Of a DNA stretch of 50,000 nt, positions 26,252 to 35,347 are shown one piece after another. Position numbers and translations under genes: made by a program. Positions within the stretch are counted from its first letter, which is position 1. Each line of letters begins with the position of its first letter. The DNA comes from Eubacterium sp. 14-2 (GTDB lineage: Bacteria > Bacillota > Clostridia > Lachnospirales > Lachnospiraceae), in assembly GCF_000403845.2 (NCBI RefSeq), contig NZ_KE159568.1, positions 1,490,728-1,540,727 on the forward strand, read 5' to 3'. The notes beneath the pieces were generated by a model, which made no database searches, had not been told where the DNA came from, and saw nothing but the letters and a program-made list of their open reading frames with translations.

Positions 26252-28164
26252 GAATGAAGGGGCTGTCGCACTAAGTAATTAGTGCGCAGCTCCTTTTCTA
26301 TACAAAAAATAACTGCCAGACCTCGAAAGAATCCGGCAGTTGGTGTAAAATATAAGTATGCAAACCCTTATATCATTACACAAGAATTATACTTTGAATG
26401 GGGAAGGATATCAACTAAAACTTCCCTTAAATTTAGAAACAATCATTCCGGTAGATGATTCTGTGCGATTACTGAGTCAGTTTGTGGAGGCCATGGATTT
26501 AACTGATTTATATTCTACTTACAAAAGAATAAATACGTTTTCTCCAAGAACTCTGCTGAAGATTGTTTTGTACTCATACATGAATGGTGACTATTCCTCC
26601 CGCTCTATGGAGCTTAACTGTAAGCGGGATATTAACTTTATGTATCTTTTAGAAGGAAAGCCAGTTCCTGACCATGCCACTTTTGCACGGTTTCGTAGCA
26701 TTCATTTTGCTCCATGCGCGAAACGCATTCTCGCTGAAATGTCCCACCTTCTTTATGATCTCAGGGAAATCTCAGGGGAAACGATTTTTATGGATGGAAC
26801 AAAAATCGAGGCTTGCGCCAATAAATATACATTTGTCTGGAAAAAGGCCGTCACAGGAAACCAGGGAAAACTGCTGGTAAAAATCGCCGACCTCATTGCC
26901 GAATGTGAGCAGCTTTATGGGATTCGGATTGTCCATGGAGATACCGTCAAAATGAAACATGTAAAACGATTGCGCAAAAAACTGTATGCATTAAAACAGG
27001 AGGAAAACATTGCGTTTGTACATGGAATAGGCAAGAGAAAATCTGCGCTGCAAAAGAGCATTGAAACACTGGAAGGTTACCTGGGGCGTTTGAAAGGATA
27101 TACGCAAAAGCTGCATATCTGCGGAAAAAGAAACAGTTTTTCAAAAACAGATCAGGATGCGACTTTTATGCGCATGAAGGAAGATGCTATGGGCAACGGA
27201 CAGTTAAAACCGGCATATAACCTGCAGCATGGGGCAGATGCAGAATACATCGTCTGGCTAACGGTTGGGCCACAACCTACAGACGCCACCACGCTGATTC
27301 CATTTTTAAAAGAAGCCGGAGAATATCTGTCCTTCAAGCATAAAAAGATCATCGCAGATGCAGGGTATGAAAGTGAAGAGAATTACGTTTTCTTAGATGA
27401 AAATCAGCAGTTGGCATATATCAGGCCATCGAATTATGAAATATCGAAAACGAGAAAATATAAAAACGATATTGGACGAATGGAACATATGGATTATGAT
27501 GAAACGAGTGATTCCTACACTTGCAGAAATGGGAAAAAACTATCGTTTGCATATGTACGCCGCTCAAAGTCAAAAACAGGGTATGTCAGCGAAAAAAGTA
27601 TTTATCAATGTAGCGAATGTAAAGGCTGCCCTTACAAAAAGGACTGCATCAAAGGAAATAACTGCAAAACGCCAATGGAAGAACGCAATAAGGTTCTTTC
27701 TGTGGCAAAGACATTTCTAAAGTATCGAAAAAAGGATTTGGAGAGGATTCTCTCAGAGGAAGGGATTCTGCTCCGTACAAACAGGAGCATCCAGGCGGAA
27801 GGTTCTTTTGGCGAGTTGAAACAGGACATGCAGTTTCGAAGATATTTGAGCCGGGGTACACCAAATGTTCTTGCTGAAAGTGTTTTGCTTGCAATGGCAA
27901 GAAATGTGAACAAGCTTCATAATAAGATACAAAAAGGAAGAACAGGAAGCTATTTATTCCCTATAAAAAGTGCATAAATTTTGAAAAGTCAAAAAGTTTT
28001 TTCAGGTTTTTCCGCCTTGTTTTATAGGCGTGTTAAAGTGCGTCCTTTTTTATTTCAGGACAACTTTTCTAATAGAATAGCGTGAATATAGATATAAAAA
28101 AGTCAAAAAGGATGCTGCCGCTTCACGAGTTTTCATTCATTAAAGCGACAGCCCCTTTGTTCTT
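26250..28164 (+). mobile_element. IS1182-family insertion sequence, complete
   Basis: A 1.9 kb element with inverted ends. The left end is AAGAATGAAGGGGCTGTCGC (26250-26269) and the right end, read inward, is AAGAACAAAGGGGCTGTCGC (28164-28145): 18 of 20 bases agree, the inner 13 perfectly. It encodes one intact transposase on the plus strand, opposite to the PTS and LacI genes it separates. No clear target duplication is visible at either possible boundary. The left side also holds a perfect CGCACTAA/TTAGTGCG hairpin (26267-26286) and an AACTGCC/GGCAGTT hairpin (26311-26341), which may shield the transposase from outside transcription. Confidence 0.85.
26358..27977 (+). CDS. IS1182-family transposase
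   Basis: A 539-residue DDE transposase. The N-terminus has the DUF772-like helical domain (IPVDDSVRLLSQFVEAMDL, FSPRTLLKIVLYSYMNG, CKRDINFMYLLEGKPVPDHATFARFR). Catalytic acids fit FMDGTKIEA near residue 150, IADAGYESEENY near 335 and AEGSFGELKQDMQFRRYLSRG near 480. A Cys cluster (YQCSECKGCPYKKDC near 422) lies between the second and third acids, as in the family. Full length with no frameshift, so probably active. The start ATG has no strong ribosome site and lies just after a hairpin, consistent with low expression. Confidence 0.92.
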   Translation: MQTLISLHKNYTLNGEGYQLKLPLNLETIIPVDDSVRLLSQFVEAMDLTDLYSTYKRINTFSPRTLLKIVLYSYMNGDYSSRSMELNCKRDINFMYLLEGKPVPDHATFARFRSIHFAPCAKRILAEMSHLLYDLREISGETIFMDGTKIEACANKYTFVWKKAVTGNQGKLLVKIADLIAECEQLYGIRIVHGDTVKMKHVKRLRKKLYALKQEENIAFVHGIGKRKSALQKSIETLEGYLGRLKGYTQKLHICGKRNSFSKTDQDATFMRMKEDAMGNGQLKPAYNLQHGADAEYIVWLTVGPQPTDATTLIPFLKEAGEYLSFKHKKIIADAGYESEENYVFLDENQQLAYIRPSNYEISKTRKYKNDIGRMEHMDYDETSDSYTCRNGKKLSFAYVRRSKSKTGYVSEKSIYQCSECKGCPYKKDCIKGNNCKTPMEERNKVLSVAKTFLKYRKKDLERILSEEGILLRTNRSIQAEGSFGELKQDMQFRRYLSRGTPNVLAESVLLAMARNVNKLHNKIQKGRTGSYLFPIKSA

Positions 28165-30073
28165 ATGCCTTCAGGCACATCAGCTGGTCACCAGGCTTTA
28201 CCTGACCGGATGCTACTGCTTCAACAGAGGCCAGATCATCAGAATTGGTAACTGCTACCATAATGGTGGCGGGATGGCCGGCTGCTTTAATCTTTTCCAG
28301 ATCCATAGTCAGCAGGAGATCGCCTTTTTTAACAGTCTGGCCTTCTCTGACATGGCTCCTAAAGCCGTCGCCTTTCATTTCTACCGTATCTACGCCCACA
28401 TGGATGAGGAGTTCTACGCCTTCTGCTTCAATACCTACAGCATGTAAGGTGTCGGCAAGCTGGCTGATGGTACCGTCCATCGGAGAAAAAACTTTGCCTG
28501 TTTCCGGCTCGACACCGCAGCATTCTCCAAGAACGCCCTGAGAAAATGTTGGGTCAGGAATTTCTGCCATGGGTACGAAAGTCCCTTGTGCCACAGCCCC
28601 AAGGATATCCGGAAAAGCGGCCGGAGCAGGCGGAACGTCCTTTTTCTCGCCTTTAGGCGCGTCGGCTTCCATGACCTCAGGAGGCACGGCAAAGAACCAG
28701 CACAGGCAGAAGGCAGTTGCAAAAGTGGCAAGGGCAAGTATCACATAGATCGCCAGCTGAGATGGTGAATATATGTACAGCAGGGTACCGGGAATTGTGG
28801 TTATTCCGTTACCGGTACCTTTCATTCCCATCAGCATGGCAATCATTCCGGCTACGCCATTAATAGAGCAGCTCAGGAGAAATGGTTTCATACCATAACG
28901 CAGGATAACACCGAACAGGGCAGGTTCACCGATACCCAGTAAGGCAGATACGGTGGCGCTGGGCCCGATGGCACGGATTTCTTTCTTTCTGGCCTTTATG
29001 GAGATGGCAAGACATACTCCGGCAGAAGAAAATCCGCACATACACAAAATTGCATTGAAGGGATTAAAGCCAGTACTGGCCAGCAGGCTGATTTCCAGCA
29101 TATTGAAAATGTGATGGACGCCTGTAAGGGTAATAATAGACCAGAAAAAGCCGACTACCAGGCCTCCGATACCAAAGGGAAGTTCCAGTGCATATTCCAC
29201 AATGACCAACAGGACATTTTCCAGTGCATGGAGAAGAGGCCCGATGACCAGCAGGGAAAGGATCAGCATAATAAACAGTACCAGAAAAGGTGTGAGCATA
29301 AAGTCAAAAACTGCAGGGATTGTCTTTCGCAGCTTCTTTTCCAGTTTACTTCCTATTACGCCGGCCACAAAGGCGGGAAGGATGCTGCCCTGATAACCGA
29401 CGATGGGAATAAAGCCAAAGAGCATCAGGGGAGTCACGCCGCTGGAGGGGTCTGCCACAGAGTAGGCGTTTGGCAGAGAACCGTTTACCAGCATCAGCCC
29501 AAGGATCAGCCCCAGAACCGGAGAGCCGCCAAATACACGGAACGTAGACCAGCACACAATGGCGGGCAGGAAAGCAAAGGTCGTACCGGAAAGCACATCT
29601 ACCAGAACCTGGAAGGTGTGGGGGATATCCGCATTGGTCATGCCGAATAAAGCCAGAAAGTTGTCATTAAGCAAAGCGCCCTTTAAACCAAGGAACAGAC
29701 CGGTGGCTACCAGGGCGGGGATAACAGGAACAAATACATCTCCGAAAGTACGGATGGCTTTTTGCACCTGATTTTTACCATCCATTTTTGCCTCTTTCGC
29801 TTCGCTTGCAGTGGTTTCGGCAATGCCAAGCCGGGTAATCTGTTCATAGACCCGGTTGACGTGTCCGGTACCAAAGATGATCTGATACTGTCCGGCTGTG
29901 AAGAAGGTACCTTTCACTGCATCAATTTCGCCGACTTTTTCATCGTCAGCCAAAGAACGGTCTGCGACAATGAGACGCAGGCGGGTGGCACAATGAGCGG
30001 CAGATTTGATATTTTCGGGTCCGCCGACGGCCTGAATAACTTCTTTTGCTATCTTTGCATAATCGTAATTCAT
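28163..30073 (-). CDS. PTS EIIBCA permease, sucrose/beta-glucoside family
   Basis: A 636-residue sugar importer and kinase in one chain. EIIB (1-90) has the phosphorylated Cys in SAAHCATRLRLIV near residue 27. EIIC (110-470) is a multi-helix permease with SIITLTGVHHIFNMLEI and GIGEPALFGV motifs. EIIA (about 485-636) is the glucose type, with FSPMDGTISQL and the active His in LLIHVGVDTVEMKG. With the GH36, GH13, HPr and EI genes across the divergent promoter it probably imports a sucrose- or raffinose-type alpha-galactoside as phosphate. The stop codon TAA overlaps the outer bases of the IS right end, so the last residue may have been altered. Start ATG follows TAAGGAGG. Confidence 0.9.
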   Translation of the reverse strand: MNYDYAKIAKEVIQAVGGPENIKSAAHCATRLRLIVADRSLADDEKVGEIDAVKGTFFTAGQYQIIFGTGHVNRVYEQITRLGIAETTASEAKEAKMDGKNQVQKAIRTFGDVFVPVIPALVATGLFLGLKGALLNDNFLALFGMTNADIPHTFQVLVDVLSGTTFAFLPAIVCWSTFRVFGGSPVLGLILGLMLVNGSLPNAYSVADPSSGVTPLMLFGFIPIVGYQGSILPAFVAGVIGSKLEKKLRKTIPAVFDFMLTPFLVLFIMLILSLLVIGPLLHALENVLLVIVEYALELPFGIGGLVVGFFWSIITLTGVHHIFNMLEISLLASTGFNPFNAILCMCGFSSAGVCLAISIKARKKEIRAIGPSATVSALLGIGEPALFGVILRYGMKPFLLSCSINGVAGMIAMLMGMKGTGNGITTIPGTLLYIYSPSQLAIYVILALATFATAFCLCWFFAVPPEVMEADAPKGEKKDVPPAPAAFPDILGAVAQGTFVPMAEIPDPTFSQGVLGECCGVEPETGKVFSPMDGTISQLADTLHAVGIEAEGVELLIHVGVDTVEMKGDGFRSHVREGQTVKKGDLLLTMDLEKIKAAGHPATIMVAVTNSDDLASVEAVASGQVKPGDQLMCLKA

Positions 30074-30121
30074 AGCTTCCTCCTTAAATATTTTGTTTAA
30101 TGTACTGATAAAATGCGCATG

Positions 30122-30137
30122 ATGTACACGCGTTCAT
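30122..30137 (-). promoter_or_regulatory. Probable LacI operator at the PTS promoter
   Basis: Read on the minus strand it is ATGAACGCGTGTACAT, with the CG centre typical of LacI-family sites. It matches the operator at 30301-30316 at 14 of 16 positions and lies just downstream of the minus-strand -10 box, where binding would block transcription. Confidence 0.65.
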
Positions 30138-30146
30138 TCTGGAGTG

Positions 30147-30176
30147 AGAATAGCATGTAATTGACGAAACTGTCAA
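30147..30176 (-). promoter_or_regulatory. Promoter of the PTS EIIBCA gene
   Basis: On the minus strand TTGACA (30176-30171) and TATTCT (30152-30147) are separated by 18 bases, about 75 bases upstream of the EIIBCA start. Confidence 0.6.
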
Positions 30177-30264
30177 TAACAAGAAAGGAAAAATTAATAT
30201 TTCAGCATTTTTTACAAATTTTAAAATCTGGTTTTGTTAAAAACAGAAAAAAAGAAAGGGTGGA

Positions 30265-30293
30265 TTGACACCGTTGTGTATGGAATATATAAT
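30265..30293 (+). promoter_or_regulatory. Promoter of the plus-strand sugar operon
   Basis: A consensus TTGACA (30265-30270), a 17-base spacer and a consensus TATAAT (30288-30293), 36 bases before the HAD gene. One of the strongest promoters in the window; the LacI-type operator follows eight bases later. Confidence 0.8.
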
Positions 30294-30300
30294 AATCAAA

Positions 30301-30316
30301 ATGAAAGCGCGTACAT
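30301..30316 (+). promoter_or_regulatory. Probable LacI operator at the HAD/GH13/GH36 operon
   Basis: ATGAAAGCGCGTACAT, a near-palindrome around central CG, directly downstream of a consensus promoter. It repeats inversely at 30122-30137, so one regulator can silence both divergent operons. Confidence 0.65.
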
Positions 30317-30328
30317 AAGGAGGTTATC

Positions 30329-31159
30329 ATGAATCAGAAGCTGATTTTTTTAGATATTGATGGAACTTTAACGGAACCTGGAAAAAATGTCCCGCCCAGG
30401 TCTGCGGTAGAGGCAGTCCGTAAGGCCCGCGGACAGGGTCATATAGTAGTATTATGTTCCGGCCGGAATTATGGAATGCTCTTTCCCGTACTGGAATACG
30501 GATTTGACGGGCTGATTGCCAGCGCCGGCGGCTATATTGAATTTAATGGTCAGGTGGTTTATGACTGCCCCATGACCCCGGAGCAGCAGGCCAGGGTACT
30601 GGATGTCTTTAAGGAGAGCGGCATTTACCGCACCATAGGAGGAAAAAACTGCAGTTATACGGATGAGGGGTTTAAGGAATTTCTTGCGGAGAATGCACAA
30701 TCCCAGGCAAACAGTGAGTTACTGCGGTGGCGGATTCAGATTGAGAGTGAACTGGACATCCATCCCATGTCAGAATACGATGGTGAGCCTATTTATGGTA
30801 TGGCGTTTATGAGCAGGGGAGCGGAGCGTCTGAAAAAGCCAATGCAGGTACTGAAAGATGAATTTGACTTCTGCATTCAGGATGAAGATGCCTGCGGAAT
30901 TGTGAATGGAGAACTGGCCAGCAAGGCGTTCAATAAAGGAAAGGCAGTGGAAAGGCTGTGTGAATTTCTGGGTATTCCCAGGACAGACACAATTGCTGTG
31001 GGAGACAGCATGAATGACCTGGAGATGCTTCAGGCTGCGGAAACTGGCGTTTGTATGGCAAATGGAAGTCCGTCTCTGCAGAAGGTTGCTGACATGATCT
31101 GCCCGTCAGTGACAGAAGATGGTCTTTACAGTGCCTTTGAAACATTACATTTGATTTAA
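30329..31159 (+). CDS. Cof-type HAD-superfamily phosphatase
   Basis: A 276-residue HAD hydrolase of the Cof type, expected to dephosphorylate sugar phosphates or related metabolites. Motif I FLDIDGTLTEPG with the nucleophile Asp9 and Asp11, motif II VVLCSGR near residue 45, motif III Lys in KAFNKGKAVERL near 196 and motif IV VGDSMNDLEML near 222 are all present. A C2B-type cap lies between motifs II and III. First gene after the LacI-controlled promoter, with TAAGGAGG before the ATG. Because sugars enter by PTS as phosphates, it may remove or clear a sugar phosphate intermediate. Cof phosphatases are promiscuous, so the substrate is open. Confidence 0.88.
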   Translation: MNQKLIFLDIDGTLTEPGKNVPPRSAVEAVRKARGQGHIVVLCSGRNYGMLFPVLEYGFDGLIASAGGYIEFNGQVVYDCPMTPEQQARVLDVFKESGIYRTIGGKNCSYTDEGFKEFLAENAQSQANSELLRWRIQIESELDIHPMSEYDGEPIYGMAFMSRGAERLKKPMQVLKDEFDFCIQDEDACGIVNGELASKAFNKGKAVERLCEFLGIPRTDTIAVGDSMNDLEMLQAAETGVCMANGSPSLQKVADMICPSVTEDGLYSAFETLHLI

Positions 31160-31177
31160 GGAAGGAAGGTGGCAGGA

Positions 31178-33052
31178 ATGGCGAAAAAAGAAGAAACACG
31201 GTTCCAGGAACGTATGAACCGCCATATAGAGGAGCTGCGGTGGCTGTACATGGAACTTTATGACAATGAATCCATGTTTGCAGAACTGTGCCAGAATCTG
31301 TATGAATTTGCTCTGAATCGTCCTGAGGCATTGAAAAAGCAGGATCTGGAGAGGGAAGCGGATCCGGAGTGGTATAAGTCCAACGCCCTTACGGGGATGA
31401 TGATGTATATTGATAATTTTGCCGGGAATCTGAATGGGCTGAGGGAAAAGCTGTCTTACATTCAGCAGACAGGCGTAAATCTTCTCCATCTGATGCCTTT
31501 TCTGGACACGGTGCCCGGCCGCAGCGACGGTGGTTATGCGGTGGCAGATTTCCGCAAAGTGCGTTCCGATCTGGGGACAATGGAGGATCTGGAGAAACTG
31601 TCCGCACTCTGCCATAAAAAAGGCATTAACCTGTGCATGGACTTTGTAATGAACCATACCAGCCAGGACCATGAATGGGCAAAAAGAGCCCGTCAGGGAG
31701 AAGGGGAGTACATGAGCCGGTATTTCTTTTTTGCTGATCCCTCCATACCGGCAGAATATGAGAAAACCGTACCCCAGGTTTTTCCCACTACTGCCCCGGG
31801 AAATTTCACATGGCTGGATGACTGCAGGCACTATGTAATGACTTCATTTTATCCATATCAGTGGGATTTAAACTATCAGAATCCCAGGGTATTCAATGAA
31901 ATGATGTATAATTATCTTTTCCTGGCAAATAAGGGCATTGATATGATTCGCATTGACGCTGTGCCGTACATATGGAAGGAACTGGGGACCGACTGCCGCA
32001 ACCGCCCGCAGGTTCATACTATTGTCCGTATGATGCGGATGATAGGCGAGATTGTCTGCCCAGGCGTGATACTGCTGGGAGAAGTGGTTATGGAACCGGT
32101 AAAGGTAGTGCCTTACTTTGGCAGTATAGAAAAACCGGAGTGCCATCTGCTGTACAATGTGACCACCATGTGCACCACATGGCATACGGTGGCCACCAGG
32201 GATACCCGTCTGCTCCGCAGGCAGCTGGATACGGTAAATGCCCTGCCCAAAGAGTATGTGTTTCTGAATTATCTCCGCTGCCATGATGACATTGGCTGGG
32301 GGCTGGATTATGATTGGCTTCACCGGAATTTCGGTACAGATGAAATACTCCATAAGCGGTATCTGAATGATTATTTTCAGGGATATGCAGGTAACAGTAC
32401 CAGCAGAGGAGAGCTTTACAATGATGACAGTACCAGCGGGGATGCAAGGCTCTGCGGTACCACAGCCAGTCTTTGCGGTATCGAAAAAGCGGGATTTGAG
32501 CAGGATCATGAGGCAATGGAACGGGCGGTACAGTTTGACCTGACACTGCATGCCATGATGTTCATGCAGACCGGCATTCCCATGCTGTACAGCGGGGATG
32601 AACTGGCGCAGGTAAATGATTACAGTTATAAGGAAGATCCCAAAAAGGCAGATGACAGCCGTTATCTTCACCGGGGCAGGCTGAGATGGGAACAGGCAGA
32701 ACATATGCACGATCTGGAAACCCCTGAGGGGAAAGTGTTCTGCGGAATGAATGCACTGGTTGCACTGCGGGGAACCTCCCCGGCTTTTGGAACTGAGGCA
32801 GATGTGTGGACTCTGGATACCGGTGACGAAGGGCTGCTGGCTGTGGGACGGTATGCACAGGGGCAGAAAATCATCGGTGTATTCAATTTCACAGAGTGGG
32901 AAAAGAAAGTTACATTTCCTCATGATCCGGGTGAATTTACAGACATGCTGACGGGTGAGACTCATGTGCTGCAGGATTTTTCCGTACCGGCTTATGGTTT
33001 TTGTTATCTGGAACAGATGAAAGGGGGAAGCAGAGTTGGCCATCATCATTGA
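31178..33052 (+). CDS. Amylosucrase-like GH13 glucosyltransferase/hydrolase
   Basis: A 624-residue GH13 protein. It has the N-terminal helical domain characteristic of amylosucrases (residues 1-75), then a barrel with SDGGYAVADF near 110 and DFVMNHTS near 155. The catalytic nucleophile is Asp260 in DMIRIDAVPYIWKE, the acid/base Glu302 in LLGEVV and the stabiliser Asp371 in RCHDDIGW. This resembles GH13 subfamily 4 rather than the shorter sucrose phosphorylases. Amylosucrase splits sucrose and transfers glucose; in a PTS locus the true substrate may be a phosphorylated sucrose. A GTG nine bases upstream lies on the ribosome site, so ATG is used. Its end overlaps the GH36 start by 17 bases. Confidence 0.85.
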   Translation: MAKKEETRFQERMNRHIEELRWLYMELYDNESMFAELCQNLYEFALNRPEALKKQDLEREADPEWYKSNALTGMMMYIDNFAGNLNGLREKLSYIQQTGVNLLHLMPFLDTVPGRSDGGYAVADFRKVRSDLGTMEDLEKLSALCHKKGINLCMDFVMNHTSQDHEWAKRARQGEGEYMSRYFFFADPSIPAEYEKTVPQVFPTTAPGNFTWLDDCRHYVMTSFYPYQWDLNYQNPRVFNEMMYNYLFLANKGIDMIRIDAVPYIWKELGTDCRNRPQVHTIVRMMRMIGEIVCPGVILLGEVVMEPVKVVPYFGSIEKPECHLLYNVTTMCTTWHTVATRDTRLLRRQLDTVNALPKEYVFLNYLRCHDDIGWGLDYDWLHRNFGTDEILHKRYLNDYFQGYAGNSTSRGELYNDDSTSGDARLCGTTASLCGIEKAGFEQDHEAMERAVQFDLTLHAMMFMQTGIPMLYSGDELAQVNDYSYKEDPKKADDSRYLHRGRLRWEQAEHMHDLETPEGKVFCGMNALVALRGTSPAFGTEADVWTLDTGDEGLLAVGRYAQGQKIIGVFNFTEWEKKVTFPHDPGEFTDMLTGETHVLQDFSVPAYGFCYLEQMKGGSRVGHHH

Positions 33053-35297
33053 TGAAAACTGCGGGGTTTTTACATTGCATACCAGAAATTCCACCTATCA
33101 GATGAAGGCGGATTTCCGGAATCTCCTGCTCCATACATATTATGGTGAAAAAACGGATAACAGTGACAAATCTCTTTTGCTCTTTCAGACAGACAGAGGT
33201 TTTTCAGGTAATCCATACGAAATGGGGAAGCGTGACAGGACATATTCCATGGATTCCCTTCCACAGGAATACAGCAGTTTCGGTACGGGAGATTACAGGA
33301 TAACTTCCCTGAGAGTGCAAAACGGAGACGGAAGCCAGGGGGCGGATTTGCGCTATACCGGATATCAGGTGCAGAAAGGAAAATATGGGATTCCAGGTTT
33401 GCCGGCCGTATATGCGGAAGATGAAGAGGCGGAAACGCTGATTATCCGGCTGGAAGATTCATATTCCCGTATGGAGGTGGAGCTTTATTATGGGATACTG
33501 GAAGAGTTGGATATTATCACCAGAGCGGTAAAAATAACAAATGGGGGAATCGAAGATATTATTTTAAAGAAAGCAGCCAGTATGAACCTTGACTGGGAAT
33601 ACGGTGATTTTGAGATGGTATCTTTTTATGGCAGGCACTGCATGGAGATGAACTTTCAAAGAGAGGAAATCCATCATGGCATACAGGCTGTCGGAAGCAT
33701 CAGAGGAGCAAGCAGCCATCAGTATAATCCTTTTGTCCTTTTGTGTGAAAAAGGCTCGGATGAAAGGATGGGGAGCTGTTATGGTTTTTCCTTTGTCTAC
33801 AGCGGAGAGTTTCTGATAGAAGCGGAAAAAGATCAGATTGACAGAACCAGACTGATCTGCGGGATTCATCCGGATAATTTTTCATGGAATTTAAGCAGCG
33901 GCGATACGCTCTGGCTTCCTGAGGTGATTATGTCCCACAGCGGGAGCGGCACAGGCAGGGTAAGCAGGAATTTTCATAAAGTAATCCGGGAGCATATCTG
34001 CCGGGGAGAATGGAAAAACAGGCGGCGGCCGATTTTGATTAATAACTGGGAAGCAACTTATTTTAAGTTTACCGGAGATAAACTGATTGCCATTGCGAAA
34101 GAGGCAAAAAAACTGGGAATTGAATTATTTGTAATGGATGACGGCTGGTTTGGAAAAAGGGAAGACGACAATTCCAGTCTGGGCGACTGGGTTCCCAATG
34201 AAAAGAAACTTGGCTGTACATTAAAAGAACTGGCAGAACGAATTGTAGCGGAAGGGATACAGTTTGGCATCTGGCTGGAGCCGGAAGGGATATCTGAGGA
34301 CAGCGACCTGTACAGAAACCACCCGGACTGGGCGGTGGGGGTACCCGGCAGAAAGCCATGCCTGAGCAGAGGCCAGCTGATTCTGGATTTCTCCAGAAAG
34401 GATGTGCAGGACTACATCATAGAGCAGATTTTCGATTTGCTGGATGGGATACCCGTTACTTATGTGAAATGGGATTGCAACCGGGCAATCTGTGATAAAT
34501 TCAGCAGGATGCTGGATAGCAGCAGGCAGGGAGAATTTTCACACAGATATGTGCTTGGGCTGTACAGGGTGCTGGAGGAACTGACAGAAAGATTCCCGAA
34601 GATTCTGTTTGAAAGCTGCAGCGGCGGAGGCGGGCGGTTTGATGCCGGAATGCTCTTTTATACGCCGCAGATCTGGGCCAGTGATACAACAGATGCGATT
34701 GAGAGGCTGAGTATTCAGTACGGCGCATCTTTTGGCTATCCGGTTTCTGTAATGGGAACACATGTTTCCATGGTTCCGAATCATCAGACCGGACGGGTGA
34801 CGCCCCTTTCCACCAAAGGGTGCATGGCAATGGCAGGCACATTCGGCTATGAACTGGACATTGATAAACTGACACAGGAAGAAAAAGCGGAGATAAAGGA
34901 ACAGACAGATGTATTTAAAAAGCATTATGATTTGATACAGCACGGAGATTATTACAGGATATCCAGTCCCCTTGAAGGCACATGTACCGTATGGGAGATT
35001 GCGGACCCGTCCGGTGGAGAGGCGCTGGTCAGCGCAGTATATCATCATGTGCAGGCAAATCCTGTGCCGGTCAGGGTAAAGGTACAGGGGTTAAAGGATG
35101 AGGCAGACTATCAGCTTTACCTGAATGAAAATTTTGAAGAAAAATATCCCGGAAAACGGCTGCCCCACGGGTTTGCTTCCGGCGAAGTGATAAGCGGCGC
35201 TTCATTAAGGCAGTTTGGATTTGTGGTTCCGGAGGCCATGAACGGATTTCAGGCATGGCAGATTTATATAAAAGAGTGTTCATGCTCCTGTGAATAA
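33036..35297 (+). CDS. GH36 alpha-galactosidase
   Basis: A 753-residue cytoplasmic alpha-galactosidase that releases galactose from melibiose, raffinose or related sugars. An N-terminal beta-supersandwich (1-330) precedes a TIM barrel. FVMDDGWFG near 367 and LEPEGISEDSDLY near 414 belong to the substrate pocket. The nucleophile is Asp480 in YVKWDCNRAI and the acid/base Asp550 in IWASDTTDAIERL, the positions usual for GH36. Start is TTG at 33036 with AAGGGGGAAG before it; it gives the common MAII N-terminus. It overlaps the GH13 gene, so the two are coupled. Most likely acts after PTS entry on a (possibly phosphorylated) alpha-galactoside. Confidence 0.93.
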   Translation: MAIIIDENCGVFTLHTRNSTYQMKADFRNLLLHTYYGEKTDNSDKSLLLFQTDRGFSGNPYEMGKRDRTYSMDSLPQEYSSFGTGDYRITSLRVQNGDGSQGADLRYTGYQVQKGKYGIPGLPAVYAEDEEAETLIIRLEDSYSRMEVELYYGILEELDIITRAVKITNGGIEDIILKKAASMNLDWEYGDFEMVSFYGRHCMEMNFQREEIHHGIQAVGSIRGASSHQYNPFVLLCEKGSDERMGSCYGFSFVYSGEFLIEAEKDQIDRTRLICGIHPDNFSWNLSSGDTLWLPEVIMSHSGSGTGRVSRNFHKVIREHICRGEWKNRRRPILINNWEATYFKFTGDKLIAIAKEAKKLGIELFVMDDGWFGKREDDNSSLGDWVPNEKKLGCTLKELAERIVAEGIQFGIWLEPEGISEDSDLYRNHPDWAVGVPGRKPCLSRGQLILDFSRKDVQDYIIEQIFDLLDGIPVTYVKWDCNRAICDKFSRMLDSSRQGEFSHRYVLGLYRVLEELTERFPKILFESCSGGGGRFDAGMLFYTPQIWASDTTDAIERLSIQYGASFGYPVSVMGTHVSMVPNHQTGRVTPLSTKGCMAMAGTFGYELDIDKLTQEEKAEIKEQTDVFKKHYDLIQHGDYYRISSPLEGTCTVWEIADPSGGEALVSAVYHHVQANPVPVRVKVQGLKDEADYQLYLNENFEEKYPGKRLPHGFASGEVISGASLRQFGFVVPEAMNGFQAWQIYIKECSCSCE

Positions 35298-35347
35298 AAA
35301 AGAATGTAATTTATACATTAATATATTTTAAGAAAGGAAGTATTATT

